Notes under the pieces: model-generated | Database searches by the model: none | What the model was told of the DNA's origin: nothing | The model's input: only the letters and a program-made list of their open reading frames with translations | Program-made: the position numbers and the translations under genes | In this document: positions 36,901-45,886 of the stretch, in pieces | How the letters are laid out: the number at the start of each line of letters is the position of its first letter | Numbering within the stretch: position 1 is the first letter of the stretch | NCBI RefSeq assembly: GCF_032393985.1 | Contig: NZ_CP135918.1 | Location: forward strand, 4,278,001 to 4,342,000 | Origin: Fischerella sp. JS2 | GTDB taxonomy: Bacteria; Cyanobacteriota; Cyanobacteriia; Cyanobacteriales; Nostocaceae | Direction of reading: 5' to 3' | Length of the DNA: 64,000 bases

Positions 36901-39900
36901 ATAGCCACCATATTCAAAATGTCCGTTTTCTAGTCCATAGGAGTAACCATCCTGTAAAAGTGGCAAAGTTTCTCTAACATGAACTTTGCCATGCATCGTA
37001 CATGCTCCGGCTACAAAAAATACACTGGTATTTATTTCTAAGGCGTTGAAGCGTTCCACTAGGCTTAAAGCCAACTTCCCAAATTTATAAGCCGATTCAA
37101 TGTCCTGAACTATACCGTTTAAAATGACCCCGTAACAAACATAGCCATAAGCCGAGAAGGGTGAATTTCCATATTTAATAGATAAATTCACCTGTTCGCA
37201 TATAACTAACGGAAACAATGTAGGTGCAGCTTGATAGGTAGGAGAACCCATACTTGTCAGCATACGTATAGCTGCTAGCTTATCTACCTGTGTCATTAAC
37301 GGCAGGTTAATCAAGTCTTCTATGTTTTTCCCTGCCAAATTTATTGCTGTTTGGTTCAAGATTTCCTGGATATCCAAGTCTGTTGGAGACTCAGCTAATC
37401 TTACCCCTAGTAGTTCTAGCGCCTGTAACCCAATCTTAATCGCTTGCAGCTGTTTGACTTGAGCCATGCAGGCTTGAATTTTTACCTCATAGACTTTCAT
37501 TTTATCAATAGGGGTTTTTGCCTGTTGCAGGACAATAGTTGCCCATTTCTCCATCTGCTCAAAATCACCATTCAGGTAGGCTGTTTCTACTGCTGACTCA
37601 TAGAGTGCCAAGGATAATTCATACTGATTCTGCCAACTATTTACAGGCAATAACTTCAAACCCAGCTTGAGATAACGGATAGCAGACTCATAAGCCGTCG
37701 CTGCTTTTGCTTTCTGACCAGCGATGAGATTAAGTTCAGCCAGTTCGTATTTTTCCGACTCTAAGGTGAGTAAGTCTGTGCCATAATTTAGCTGATTAAC
37801 CAAAGCAAAAATATTTTCTTGTCGTTCTTCAATAGTAGTGTTTTGTAGTAGTAATTGACCTATTTTGAGGTGAGTTTCTTTTTTCTGTGAATCTGCAATC
37901 AGAGAATAAGCCGCTTGCTGCACTCGGTCATGTAAAAATTTATAGGCAATAATCAGTTGTTCTTGTTTATTTATTAGTATTTCGTTTTCCTCGTCAGTTA
38001 CAACTAAAGGAATTTTATAGGACTGACTCAATGGCACAATCAATCCATCTTGGAGAGCTTCCCACAAATCTGTTGCTGTTTCTAATAATGATTTTTGATT
38101 AACAATACTCAGAACATCTAAGGTAAATTTATCTCCAATACAAGCAGCTAATTTTAAAATATTAATTGTTGTTGCTGACAGCTTTTGAATCTGTTTGACC
38201 ATTAACTCAACAACATTATCAGTAATATTAATGTCTTGAAGCAGTTCAATATCCCATTGCCAGCAACCTTGCTCAAAATTAAATATCAACAGATTTTCCT
38301 GGTACAGAGATTTGAGTAACTGAGTTAAGAAGAAGGGATTACCCAGAGTTTTGTTAAATACTAAATCAGCCAGGGGTTTTGTCTTCAAAGTATCACTATG
38401 GAGAAGATCGCTAACCAATTGATTCACATGGTTAATATCTAAAGGTTGGAGAACAATATGGTTGACAACTGCACCAGATTTTTGAATTTCCTCCAAAGTC
38501 AACATTAATGGATGAGTTGCACTAACTTCGTTATCTCGATATGCTCCAATCAGTAAGAAATATTGGCTAGCTGGGTCATTTATAAGCAGTTGAATTAACT
38601 TTAAAGAAGCAGAATCTGCCCACTGAAGGTCATCCAAAAAGAGTACTAGCGGATGCTCTCTTTTACAAAATACATGAATGAATTGTTGAAATATCCAATT
38701 AAATCGGTTTTGGGTTTCAGTTAGTCCTAATTGAGGAACAGCTGGCTGAGAACCAATAATCCGTTCAACTTCAGGAATAACGTCAATAATTACTTGACCG
38801 TTTGCACCGACAGCTTTTAAGATTTTAATTTTCCAATCTGCTATTTTTTCAGGGCTTTCTGTTAGCAATTGCTGCATCAATTCCTGAAAGGCTTGAATCA
38901 AGGAAGCATAGGGAATATTTCGCTTAAATTGATCAAATTTACCAGAAATGAAATTACCCTGCTGACGGACAATAGTTTTATGAACTTCATTGACTAAGGA
39001 AGATTTACCAATACCTGAGTAACCACTGACTAAAATCATTTCTACCCCCCTTAATCCCCCCTTACTAAGGGGGGACATAGGTGGGTTTTCCTCCTTATTA
39101 AGGGGGGACATAGGTGGGTTTTCCTCCTTATTAAGGGGGGACATAGGGGGGTTTTCCCCCTTAATAAGGGGGGACATAGGGGGGTTTGCTACTCTTTCAA
39201 AGGCATCAATTAAGGTAGCAACTTCTGTTTCACGACCATAAAGTTTTTGCGGAATAATAAATTGGCTGTATAAATCAACCTGACCGACAGTAAAGTTTTC
39301 AATTTCACCAGTCGCTTGCAGTTTTCTCAGACATTCTTCTAAATCAGCTTTTAGTCCTAAGGCACTTTGATATCTTTGTTCAGCTGTTTTGGCTAATAGT
39401 TTCATCACAATAGCAGAAACTGCTTGGGGAATTTCTGGATTGAGTTCTTTTGGTGGTACAGGACTTTTAGCAATGTGACAATGAACTAATTCCAAAGGAT
39501 CAGTAGCTGGAAAAGGCAACTGTCCTGTTAGCATTTCGTAAAAAGTAACGCCCAAAGAATAAAAATCAGTTCGGTAGTCAATCGAACGGTTCATCCTCCC
39601 AGTTTGTTCTGGTGACATGTAGGCGAGAGTGCCTTCAAGCAAATTGGGATAACTAACTACCGAACTTTCTGTTGATAGACATGATGAAATACTAAAATCT
39701 ATAATTTTGACTTGACCTATATTTTGATTAATGAGAATATTTTGTGGTTTGATATCTTTATGAATAATATTATTTTTATGTAACTGAGCGAGGGTGGTAG
39801 ATAATTGAATTGCAATTTGCAAAAAAACGCTGAGTCCAAAGTCTTCTTTTGTAATAAAACTTTTGAGAGACTCTCCCTGAAAATCTGATAATATTAGTGC

Positions 39901-40140
39901 TAGACCATTTTGATAATTTTCTAAAGCTAGGGGTTTAACAATTCCTTCTATCTCTAAAGACTGGAGTATTTTATATTCATGTCTGAATCTAGTTAATTGT
40001 TCTATGGTAGGATGTTGAGTTTTGGGAATTTTAATAATTACTGATGTTTGGTCTGACTCTCTTAAACCACGATAAACACAGGTAGTATTACCCTCATAAA
40101 TAACTTGAATAATTTTGTAATCGGCAATAGTGTTATTCAT
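33931..40140 (-). CDS. Giant Ser/Thr kinase-AAA-GAF-histidine kinase-receiver protein
   Basis: A 2069-residue protein of the HstK-like type common in filamentous cyanobacteria. Order: Ser/Thr kinase (1-275; [12 protein letters not shown] near 127, [23 protein letters not shown]); AAA/PknK-like ATPase with Walker [10 protein letters not shown] (about 373) and [11 protein letters not shown]; a long helical region to about 1350; GAF (about 1390-1530); coiled coil; DHp with [17 protein letters not shown] (about 1595); ATPase ([21 protein letters not shown]); receiver ([27 protein letters not shown], about 1850-1970); and a C-terminal helical tail of about 90 residues. It links Ser/Thr and His-Asp signalling in one chain. 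An in-frame 33-bp repeat array lies between kinase and ATPase. Confidence 0.93.
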   Translation of the reverse strand: MNNTIADYKIIQVIYEGNTTCVYRGLRESDQTSVIIKIPKTQHPTIEQLTRFRHEYKILQSLEIEGIVKPLALENYQNGLALILSDFQGESLKSFITKEDFGLSVFLQIAIQLSTTLAQLHKNNIIHKDIKPQNILINQNIGQVKIIDFSISSCLSTESSVVSYPNLLEGTLAYMSPEQTGRMNRSIDYRTDFYSLGVTFYEMLTGQLPFPATDPLELVHCHIAKSPVPPKELNPEIPQAVSAIVMKLLAKTAEQRYQSALGLKADLEECLRKLQATGEIENFTVGQVDLYSQFIIPQKLYGRETEVATLIDAFERVANPPMSPLIKGENPPMSPLNKEENPPMSPLNKEENPPMSPLSKGGLRGVEMILVSGYSGIGKSSLVNEVHKTIVRQQGNFISGKFDQFKRNIPYASLIQAFQELMQQLLTESPEKIADWKIKILKAVGANGQVIIDVIPEVERIIGSQPAVPQLGLTETQNRFNWIFQQFIHVFCKREHPLVLFLDDLQWADSASLKLIQLLINDPASQYFLLIGAYRDNEVSATHPLMLTLEEIQKSGAVVNHIVLQPLDINHVNQLVSDLLHSDTLKTKPLADLVFNKTLGNPFFLTQLLKSLYQENLLIFNFEQGCWQWDIELLQDINITDNVVELMVKQIQKLSATTINILKLAACIGDKFTLDVLSIVNQKSLLETATDLWEALQDGLIVPLSQSYKIPLVVTDEENEILINKQEQLIIAYKFLHDRVQQAAYSLIADSQKKETHLKIGQLLLQNTTIEERQENIFALVNQLNYGTDLLTLESEKYELAELNLIAGQKAKAATAYESAIRYLKLGLKLLPVNSWQNQYELSLALYESAVETAYLNGDFEQMEKWATIVLQQAKTPIDKMKVYEVKIQACMAQVKQLQAIKIGLQALELLGVRLAESPTDLDIQEILNQTAINLAGKNIEDLINLPLMTQVDKLAAIRMLTSMGSPTYQAAPTLFPLVICEQVNLSIKYGNSPFSAYGYVCYGVILNGIVQDIESAYKFGKLALSLVERFNALEINTSVFFVAGACTMHGKVHVRETLPLLQDGYSYGLENGHFEYGGYAAMQKCQYSYYIGQELPRLEQEMATTSNALAQLKQENALSWNQIFQQSVINLLEPCENSCCLLGKVYNEEKALPLLKKANDRTGLHYFYLNKLILCYLFEQYHQALENAVQAEQYLDGVKAFLAVPVFYFYDALVKLAIYPLVSSSQQEYFLNGVISNQEKMQKWADHAPMNFQHKYDLVEAEKGRVLSQSWQAMEYYDRAIAGAKEQGYIQEEALANELAAKFYFELGREKVGQTYLIDAYYGYIRWGATAKVGDLEARYPQIFSRISDRKTQEIEKNWLIDSTSTKIPVGFDLAAVKKASQALSGEIVLDKLLTKLMHIVIENAGAEIGFLILEKAGSLFVEAAGRFDQDEINVQQSMPVDSSQELPISVINYVHRTHQNVVLNDATLEGVFTTDSYIINHQPKSILCTPIINQGKLIGILYLENNLIIGAFTPERLKVLQLLSSQAAISIENARLYNDLEESNRTLEAKVQQRTLELEAKNLQLQQEIRDRQRAEETAEAANRAKSEFLANMSHELRTPLNGILGYAQIFQKSKNLTEQQINGVNIIYQCGEHLLTLINDILDVSKIEARKMQLYPKEFHFPAFLDNLMQMCCINAHKKGISLVYKVLSPLPRIVRADEKRLRQILINLISNAIKFTEKGSITFTVDVIGDRKGTIGKEEKPNQLPITKIRFQLEDTGIGIAPDKLEEIFLPFQQVGEDSRKTEGTGLGLAISRQLVQMMGGELKVKSSLGKGSIFWVDLNLPEVAQQTHAQNADERNIIRFVGAKRKVLVVDDKLANRSVLVNILQPLGFEVIEATNGLDGLNKAQKFKPDVIFMDLVMTVMDGFEATRRLRNLPELKEVVIIAVSASVFEFDQKQSIGVGCDDFLSKPVRVAEVLEKLRVHLGLEWVYEEARSNGQQQEDIEPKSQISILAQESQQELKFIAPPAEELAILLDLAMRGDIKSIAQKAAELEKLDAKLLPFARYLRQLAKGFKGKKILEFLKKYS
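39043..39186 (-). repeat. In-frame 33-bp repeats in the giant kinase gene
   Basis: Four tandem units of about 33 bp encode NPPMSPLxKxE-type repeats (48 codons in all, ending GGLRGVE). The DNA is made of TTACTAAGGGGGG/CCCCCCTTA palindromic pieces common in cyanobacterial intergenic DNA. It sits in the linker between the Ser/Thr-kinase and ATPase domains and keeps the frame. Confidence 0.9.
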
Positions 40141-40574
40141 TTTTTGTAGTTAATATAAGATTAATAAATGGACACATGCTTATGTTTCACATTATAAATT
40201 CTTAAGTTATATTCCTATAGAGCTTTGGGAACATCATCAATTGTTGCTCTATATCTTGGTTGAATAGTGAATTGTTTAATTGAAAGTAAAATTATTTAAT
40301 TAAAATTTAACTATTCTAAAATCAATCAAAAATACTAGGGTTTCTCTTCCTCAAGAAGTTAGAGTCATTAGTATTTTTTGATTTGAGTCTGTGCTTATCT
40401 AACTAAAATTCATTGGTTTCTTTATTTCACATCTAGCTTGAAAATAAAAATTGAGGATTAACTTGACAGTCAACTCATAATCCATCTGTGTACCCTGCGG
40501 GAAGCCGCCCGTGGTGTATTTGTCAAATTTGCAAGATCTGAGCTATGCTACTTTCTATATCTGAATCTACATTT
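40141..40574. other. Gene-free region upstream of the giant kinase gene
   Basis: AT-rich, with no supported ORF. A CCCTGCGGGAAGCCGCCCGTGG repeat piece lies at about 40494-40515. The promoter of the kinase operon should be in the left part. Confidence 0.5.
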
Positions 40575-41159
40575 CTAAGCTTGTCGTCCACTTTCCCCTT
40601 TGACAACCGCAGCAGCGATTAGGTGTGCAAGGCGTAGTGCTTCCGGTACATGACCACAGTCTGTCAAGCGCTTCAGAACTTGAACGCTCACTTGAGGATC
40701 AGCACCACATACTTGAAAATAAAAAGGCGGATATTCGTAGATAGAGCCAGCTTGGCGTAATATTTCTAATCGTCGTTCCAGTTGTGGTAGCCGTTGCATA
40801 GCCTGCTTGATAGCATTTAAGTCTGGTTGGCGTCGCATCACAGCAATACAAGGACGTTGCAAGCGTTGTGCTAACAAGGGCAGATTTACCAAATTAAATC
40901 CCCCCAGGGAAATACCATCAAGTAGCACCACATGCAACTGGGGGAGAAACTTGCTCTCAAGTAGCAACTCACACAGGATATCTGTAGCATCCCAACCATC
41001 AGCTTCTATCTCGCCCCAAACCATACCTTCAAATCGAGTATTGGCACAGACAACCCCTGCTACTCCTACTGGATTATGAGAATGACGAATAAAGGGAGCA
41101 TCATCAAAACCTATAGCACGAATAATGCGGTGATTTCGCAACAAAGCTTCTAGTTCCAT
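40575..41159 (-). CDS. DUF99 family protein
   Basis: A 194-residue protein of the DUF99/UPF0215 family. Landmarks are RAIGFDDAPF (about 14-23), VGVAGVVCANTRFEGMVWGEIEADGWDAT (about 31-59), VVLLDGISLGGFNLV (about 77-91) and PCIAVMRRQPDL. The family is structurally related to endonuclease V, and the Asp residues in GFDDAP and LLDGIS could be metal ligands; the biochemical role is unknown. It starts at ATG 41159 and stands alone. Confidence 0.85.
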   Translation of the reverse strand: MELEALLRNHRIIRAIGFDDAPFIRHSHNPVGVAGVVCANTRFEGMVWGEIEADGWDATDILCELLLESKFLPQLHVVLLDGISLGGFNLVNLPLLAQRLQRPCIAVMRRQPDLNAIKQAMQRLPQLERRLEILRQAGSIYEYPPFYFQVCGADPQVSVQVLKRLTDCGHVPEALRLAHLIAAAVVKGESGRQA

Positions 41160-41511
41160 TGTAGGTCTATCTGTGTGTATCGGTGTGTATCTGTAGTCGA
41201 TTGTTCAACAAGATTGTAACTAGGTTGCACAAGTGAGTAATGGGCGAACACCGATGAACACGGATGAACACGGATGATTTTTATCGGTGTGTATCGGTGT
41301 GCATCTGTGTACCTTACAGAAGCCCTTCGGGTACTCTACCTTGGAGCCGCGCAAAGCGCGTCTACGATTGTTCAAAAAGTAGGATAAACAAAACTTACAT
41401 ACCTGGTAATTTGTATACAGAATTTACGGTTTATCCCACTGTATGTTGATATCAGCCTTTCTATAGTAAAGGTGTCTGTTGTTTATACTCAGCACACTCA
41501 GCTGAAACATC
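41160..41511. repeat. Dispersed repeats upstream of cp12
   Basis: CACCGATGAACACGGATGAA units (41250-41275), ATCGGTGTGTATCGGTGTGC units (about 41283-41305) and a GAGCCGCGCAAAGCGCGTCT element ending near 41366. The last 140 bp before cp12 are unique and should hold its promoter. Confidence 0.65.
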
Positions 41512-41766
41512 ATGGTTAATACTCTTTCTGAACAAAATTTGGCTAAAACTCTTGAACAAGCTATTGTCGAAGCGATCGCACAAGCACGGGAAGCTTGTGA
41601 TCTAAATGGCAGTAACTCTAGTGCTTGTGCTGTGGCTTGGGATATTGTTGAAGAGTTACAAGCGGAAAAATCTCACCGCTTACACTCAACCAAAACTCAA
41701 ACCTATTTAGAAAATTATTGTCAAGACCATCCAGAAGCGGATGAGTGCCGAATTTACGATGTGTAA
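41512..41766 (+). CDS. cp12: Calvin-cycle regulator CP12
   Basis: An 84-residue, largely disordered protein that bridges GAPDH and phosphoribulokinase in the dark and so switches off the Calvin cycle. The hallmark AWDIVEEL (43-50) is present, and both Cys pairs are intact: Cys29/Cys39 in the N-terminal hairpin and Cys70/Cys79 in the C-terminal hairpin ENYCQDHPEADECRIYDV. The C-terminal tail inserts into the GAPDH active site. Redox control through thioredoxin is known for the family. Monocistronic by position. Confidence 0.96.
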   Translation: MVNTLSEQNLAKTLEQAIVEAIAQAREACDLNGSNSSACAVAWDIVEELQAEKSHRLHSTKTQTYLENYCQDHPEADECRIYDV

Positions 41767-41962
41767 TTTCTGGCAATGGTAAGGGTGCAGAGGTTAAAAT
41801 ATTACTAGTGCAACATGGCAAAGATAACTATGCAGTTAAAATCAAGTAAAAAGCCAGCTTGCACTAGTAAGGTACTGTGTAATTAAACATACTCTCTAAC
41901 AAAAGCTCAAATTTGACTTCTAACAGAGCAGTACTAGCCTCAAAGCCAGGAGTCGCTCAGCT

Positions 41963-43315
41963 ATGAAAGCACCAGGTCTTGATATCGAAAGGATTCGTGC
42001 CCAGTTTCCGGCATTGACCCAAATAATTAATAACCAACCCGTTATTTTTTTTGATGGGCCGGGAGGTACACAAGTACCTGGGTCAGTAATAGATGCGATC
42101 GCAGATTACCTGGTGAGGTCAAATGCTAATGCCCACGGGGCTTTTGCTACAAGTGCGCGGACAGATGCGCTGATTGATTCGGCCCGGACTGCGGCGGCTG
42201 ATTTACTTGGATGTGACGCAACTGAAATCGTCTTTGGTGCAAACATGACTACGCTCACGTTTGCTTTAAGTCGGGCTATTGGTCGGGAAATTCAACCTGG
42301 TGATGAAATAATTGTGACACGCCTTGACCACGATGCTAATGTTTCTTCTTGGTGTGCATTAGCAGAACGTGGTGCAACTGTGCGTTTTGTGGATATCAAT
42401 GTTGAAGACTGTACTCTCAACTGGAGCGAACTCGAACAACAAATTAATGATCGCACATGTTTAGTAGCAGTTGGGTACGCTTCTAATGCTGTCGGTACAA
42501 TTAATGATATCGCAGCGATCGCACAGCTGGCTCATGCAGTCGGAGCGTTAGTTTTTGTCGATGCAGTCCACTACGCACCCCACGCGCCCATTGATGTGCG
42601 ATCACTTGATTGTGATTTTCTTGTCTGTTCTGCCTATAAATTTTTTGGGCCTCATGTCGGGATTCTCTACGGCAAACACGAACATCTGGCCCGTTTTCAA
42701 CCTTACAAAGTCCGCCCCGCTTCTGATGAAGTCCCATCTCGTTGGGAAACTGGTACGCTTAACCACGAAGGATTAGCGGGGATGGTGGCAGCAGTTAATT
42801 ATTTGGCAAAAATAGGTTGTCAAGTCGCGCCTTCAAAAGAAAATCACTTGCTTTATGATCTCCTCAAAGCTGATGCTGGCAAATGGGAAACGTTTCGCTG
42901 TCCCCCCAGCCGTTCAACATCGTCATCCTTTCCAAATCGGCGTGCTGCTTTAGTAACTGCCATGAAAGCTATCCAGCATTATGAAGCAGAACTTAGTAAA
43001 CACCTAATTTCTGGACTTTTGGAGATTCCTGGTCTAACTATCTACGGTATTACTGATCCAGCACGCTTTGCTTGGCGGACACCAACGGTAGCATTCCGAC
43101 TAGAGGGGCAATCTCCCCAGATGGTGGCAAAAAACTTAGGCGATCGCGGTATTTTTGCCTGGCACGGCAATTTCTACGCAAGTAACTTGACTGAAAAGCT
43201 AGGAGTAGAAGCTAGTGGTGGTTTGGTGCGAGTTGGACTATTACACTACAACACGGTGGCAGAAATTCGACGGTTGCTGGAAGAGTTATGTGAGATAGCG
43301 GTGCTATCGAAATAA
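41963..43315 (+). CDS. Class-V aminotransferase, cysteine desulfurase-like, without the catalytic-Cys loop
   Basis: A 450-residue fold-type I PLP enzyme. The N-terminal half has IFFDGPGGTQVPGSVIDAI, FGANMTTLTFALSRAI, VTRLDHDANVSSW, VGYASNAVGTIND, VDAVHYAPHAP and the Schiff-base Lys in VCSAYKFFGPHVGILYGK. This matches the cysteine-desulfurase-like subfamily often annotated as csd. In true SufS/CsdA enzymes a flexible loop near the C-terminus carries the catalytic Cys (R-x-G-H-H-C); the equivalent here is IFAWHGNFYASNL with no Cys. I therefore call it a PLP enzyme of unknown substrate rather than a desulfurase. Confidence 0.85.
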   Translation: MKAPGLDIERIRAQFPALTQIINNQPVIFFDGPGGTQVPGSVIDAIADYLVRSNANAHGAFATSARTDALIDSARTAAADLLGCDATEIVFGANMTTLTFALSRAIGREIQPGDEIIVTRLDHDANVSSWCALAERGATVRFVDINVEDCTLNWSELEQQINDRTCLVAVGYASNAVGTINDIAAIAQLAHAVGALVFVDAVHYAPHAPIDVRSLDCDFLVCSAYKFFGPHVGILYGKHEHLARFQPYKVRPASDEVPSRWETGTLNHEGLAGMVAAVNYLAKIGCQVAPSKENHLLYDLLKADAGKWETFRCPPSRSTSSSFPNRRAALVTAMKAIQHYEAELSKHLISGLLEIPGLTIYGITDPARFAWRTPTVAFRLEGQSPQMVAKNLGDRGIFAWHGNFYASNLTEKLGVEASGGLVRVGLLHYNTVAEIRRLLEELCEIAVLSK

Positions 43316-43911
43316 TTTATAGTGTGACAACCTGAAGATCACTGATCGCGCTGTAAGTAAAGTTTTACTTGGCTATACGCAACTCACATCTTTTCAGATT
43401 TTTGAGCATTTTTTGTAACTGCGGATCATTTTTGGAAAATAGCATCGGCAAGCAGGATTGCTGACGCCTACAGCTGTCACAAAGCATACTACTTCACCCC
43501 CTTTTGTGGATTTTGCAGAAATTGTCTAATCCAGGAAAAGCTCAACTCTAGGGAGAGAATTTTCCCGGAATGGTAGTGTGTTTGGAGTAGTATTTTTGTC
43601 CTTCTATATCTTTACTCGGGGATCGCTAAATGTGCTTCTCAGGAGAGTTAAAAAATAGTTAAAGTTTCTTTAAGCGTTGAAATAATTTATACAAACAACT
43701 CCCCAATTTTTCAAAAAAGTCGGGGAGTTGTTTCACAGGAAGTCTCTTCCAACAACTGCTAAGGTGATTGATACTTAATTAATATTAATCATTAATTAAA
43801 AATATATTGGACATTAATAAAAAAAATTTTTTACTTTAATAATTAAGCCGTTTGACAGCACACAATCAGTAAAAATACTGTCTGCTCTTAATTCATAACA
43901 GAGAATTTTTC
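43316..43911. other. Gene-free region with a strong hairpin
   Basis: About 600 bp with no supported ORF. Apart from the hairpin at 43693-43733 it is unique sequence with an AT-rich right end. An unannotated small RNA ending at the hairpin is possible but unproven. Confidence 0.5.
43693..43733. terminator. 12-bp perfect stem-loop, probable transcription terminator
   Basis: AAACAACTCCCC pairs exactly with GGGGAGTTGTTT across a 17-base loop that contains T- and A-runs. It lies 380 bp after the class-V aminotransferase gene, too far to be its usual terminator, which leaves room for a separate small transcript. Confidence 0.65.
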
Positions 43912-44680
43912 ATGTTAAATAATCATTGGAATACGACCCTTTACGAGGGTCAACACGCATTTATTTGGCAGTACGGCGAAGATTTGCTTAACCTACTCTC
44001 TCCTCAAGTAGGCGATCGCCTACTTGGATCTTGGCTGCGGTACAGGGCAGTTAACTGACAAGATAGCAAGATTTGGGGCTGAAGTGCGGGGAATTGATCA
44101 TTCTCCTGCCATGATTGAGAAAGCAAGACAAAACTATCCACACTTGCAATTTGATATTGCTGATGCTAGGGACTTTCAAGTTGAACAGCCACTAGACGCT
44201 ATTTTTTCTAACGCTGTGTTGCATTGGATCAAAGAAGCAGATGCAGTGATTAATTGTATTTCCAAAGCCCTAAAACCAGGTGGCAGACTGGTAGTTGAAT
44301 TTGGTAGGAAAGGAAACATCAAAGCAATTATGCAGGCGTTGCAAAATGCTTTGCTGGAATTAGGTTACAATTGTTCAGCTACAATTAATCCTTGGTATTT
44401 TCCCAGTATTAATGAGTATGCAACGCTACTAGAAAATCAAGGTCTAGAAGTAACCTATGCTACACTGTTTCACCGACCAACTCCTTTAGAAGCAGGCAGT
44501 GCAGGTATGGGCAATTGGCTACAAATGTTCTTCACCAGTCACTTTTTGAGCGAACTTTCTACTACACAACAAGCAAAAGTCATCCAAGCTGTTGAGGAAC
44601 GCTTGCAGCCTACACTGTATCGAGACGGTAAGTGGTGGGCAGATTACCGTAGAATTCGTGTAGTCGCTATTAAGGCATAG
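43912..44680 (+). pseudogene. SAM-dependent methyltransferase with a one-base frameshift
   Basis: ATG 43912 opens MLNNHWNTTLYEGQHAFIWQ and runs normally to GDRLL, after which the frame breaks. One extra G at about 44026-44027 (TTGGATCTTGG instead of TTGATCTTGG) shifts the frame right before the SAM-binding motif. Removing it gives LLDLGCGTGQLTDKIARFGAEV in frame and a 255-residue class I methyltransferase with ARDF, AIFSNAVLHWI and KPGGRLVVEFG. The fragment from 44024 alone lacks the N-terminus. It lies 21 bp before the DapF-like gene. Either a real recent inactivation or a sequencing error; the substrate is unknown. Confidence 0.85.
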
Positions 44681-44701
44681 CTAAGCTGGATTTTTGAGAT
44701 A

Positions 44702-45553
44702 GTGAAGTTTTATAAATATCATGCTCTCGGTAACGATTATTTAGTAATTCATCCCCAAGATTTACCCTTTCCCCTCACACCTGTTGAAATCAAAGTAATT
44801 TGCGATCGTCATTTTGGTATTGGTGCCGATGGTATTTTGTTAGGGCCATTACCTGCAAAAACAGGAGAATTTGCACTTCGCATTTTCAATCCTGATGGTA
44901 GCGAAGCCGAGAAAAGTGGTAACGGCTTGCGTATTTTTTCCCGGTATTTATGGGATTTAAGATTAGTCAGCGAAGAATCTTTTACAATTCAAACCGTTGG
45001 TGGAATAGTGCGGTCTATAGTTAAAGATGCGGGTAAAATCGTTCAGGTTGAAATGGGGAAAGTTAGCTTTTGGAGTGATGAAATACCAGTTGCTGGCGAT
45101 CGCAGAGAAGTCATAGAAGAATCAATTTGTGTTGATGACAAAACTTTTGCCTTCTGTGCTGCTACGATTGGCAATCCACACTGTGTCATTCCTTTACCAG
45201 AAATCACGCCTACCCTTGTCCAGAAATATGGATCGAAGCTAGAAATCCATCCATCATTTCCCAATCGAACCAATGTTCAGTTCATGAAAGTTCTGAATCG
45301 CAATCAAATACAAATCGAAATTTGGGAACGTGGTGCTGGCTACACCCTAGCTTCTGGTAGTAGCAGCAGCGCCGCCGCCGCAGTTGCCCATAGACTGGGT
45401 TTGTGTGATGCTGAGATTACAGTAAAAATGCCTGGTGGTTTGATTGATATCCAAATAAAAAACGACTTCACAATTTTAATGACAGGTTCCGTCACCAAAA
45501 TATGTGAAGGAAAATTATCAGAAGAATTATTTATGTATTATCAGGGGAACTAA
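44702..45553 (+). CDS. Diaminopimelate epimerase-like protein lacking both catalytic cysteines
   Basis: A 283-residue protein with the full DapF two-domain fold: FYKYHALGNDYLVI, HFGIGADGIL, IFNPDGSEAEKSGNGLRIFSRYL, ATIGNPHCV, NRTNVQF, WERGAGYTLASGSSSSAAAAVA and MPGG. In DapF two cysteines act as the acid/base pair, in GNGxRC and in TLACGTG. Here they are Ile78 and Ser218, and the Glu of GAGE is Tyr214. A normal two-base racemisation cannot occur, so this is not the lysine/peptidoglycan enzyme despite the fold. The start GTG 44702 lies 21 bp after the methyltransferase gene, suggesting a two-gene operon acting on the same small molecule. Confidence 0.9.
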   Translation: MKFYKYHALGNDYLVIHPQDLPFPLTPVEIKVICDRHFGIGADGILLGPLPAKTGEFALRIFNPDGSEAEKSGNGLRIFSRYLWDLRLVSEESFTIQTVGGIVRSIVKDAGKIVQVEMGKVSFWSDEIPVAGDRREVIEESICVDDKTFAFCAATIGNPHCVIPLPEITPTLVQKYGSKLEIHPSFPNRTNVQFMKVLNRNQIQIEIWERGAGYTLASGSSSSAAAAVAHRLGLCDAEITVKMPGGLIDIQIKNDFTILMTGSVTKICEGKLSEELFMYYQGN

Positions 45554-45886
45554 AAGCAAAAGAATTTCATCAGCGATCTCTTGTAACGGAAAGATTGAGA
45601 ATTGACATGAGAAGGCAGATGGCAGGAGGCAGATGGCAGAAGGGAACCCTATTAATAAATTGAGGGGTTTGAAACAAGGACGTCTTTTTTCTTCACTCTG
45701 GGAGTCTCTAAAAAAATCCTTTTACCCTTTTCATCAATAAATAATGGTGCCTTTAAACCCTGTGACAGAGGGCAAAAATTTATTTTCAATATAACTGCCG
45801 TCTGCCTTCTGCTTAATTCTGAATTTAATTAACAAGCCTGCGTTTGGTGGACATCCACCCCATCACAGACGCAAAAGGAAAACCGC
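45554..45886. repeat. Gene-free region with GGCAGAAGG-type repeats
   Basis: GAAGGCAGATGGCAGGAGGCAG units lie at about 45611-45640 and their complement (CTGCCGTCTGCCTTCTGC) at about 45795-45812, so the region could fold. Otherwise no gene or known element. Confidence 0.5.

Noticed and set aside
44702-45553. Calling this gene dapF
   Set aside because: Both catalytic cysteines are absent, so the symbol would imply an activity that the sequence does not support.
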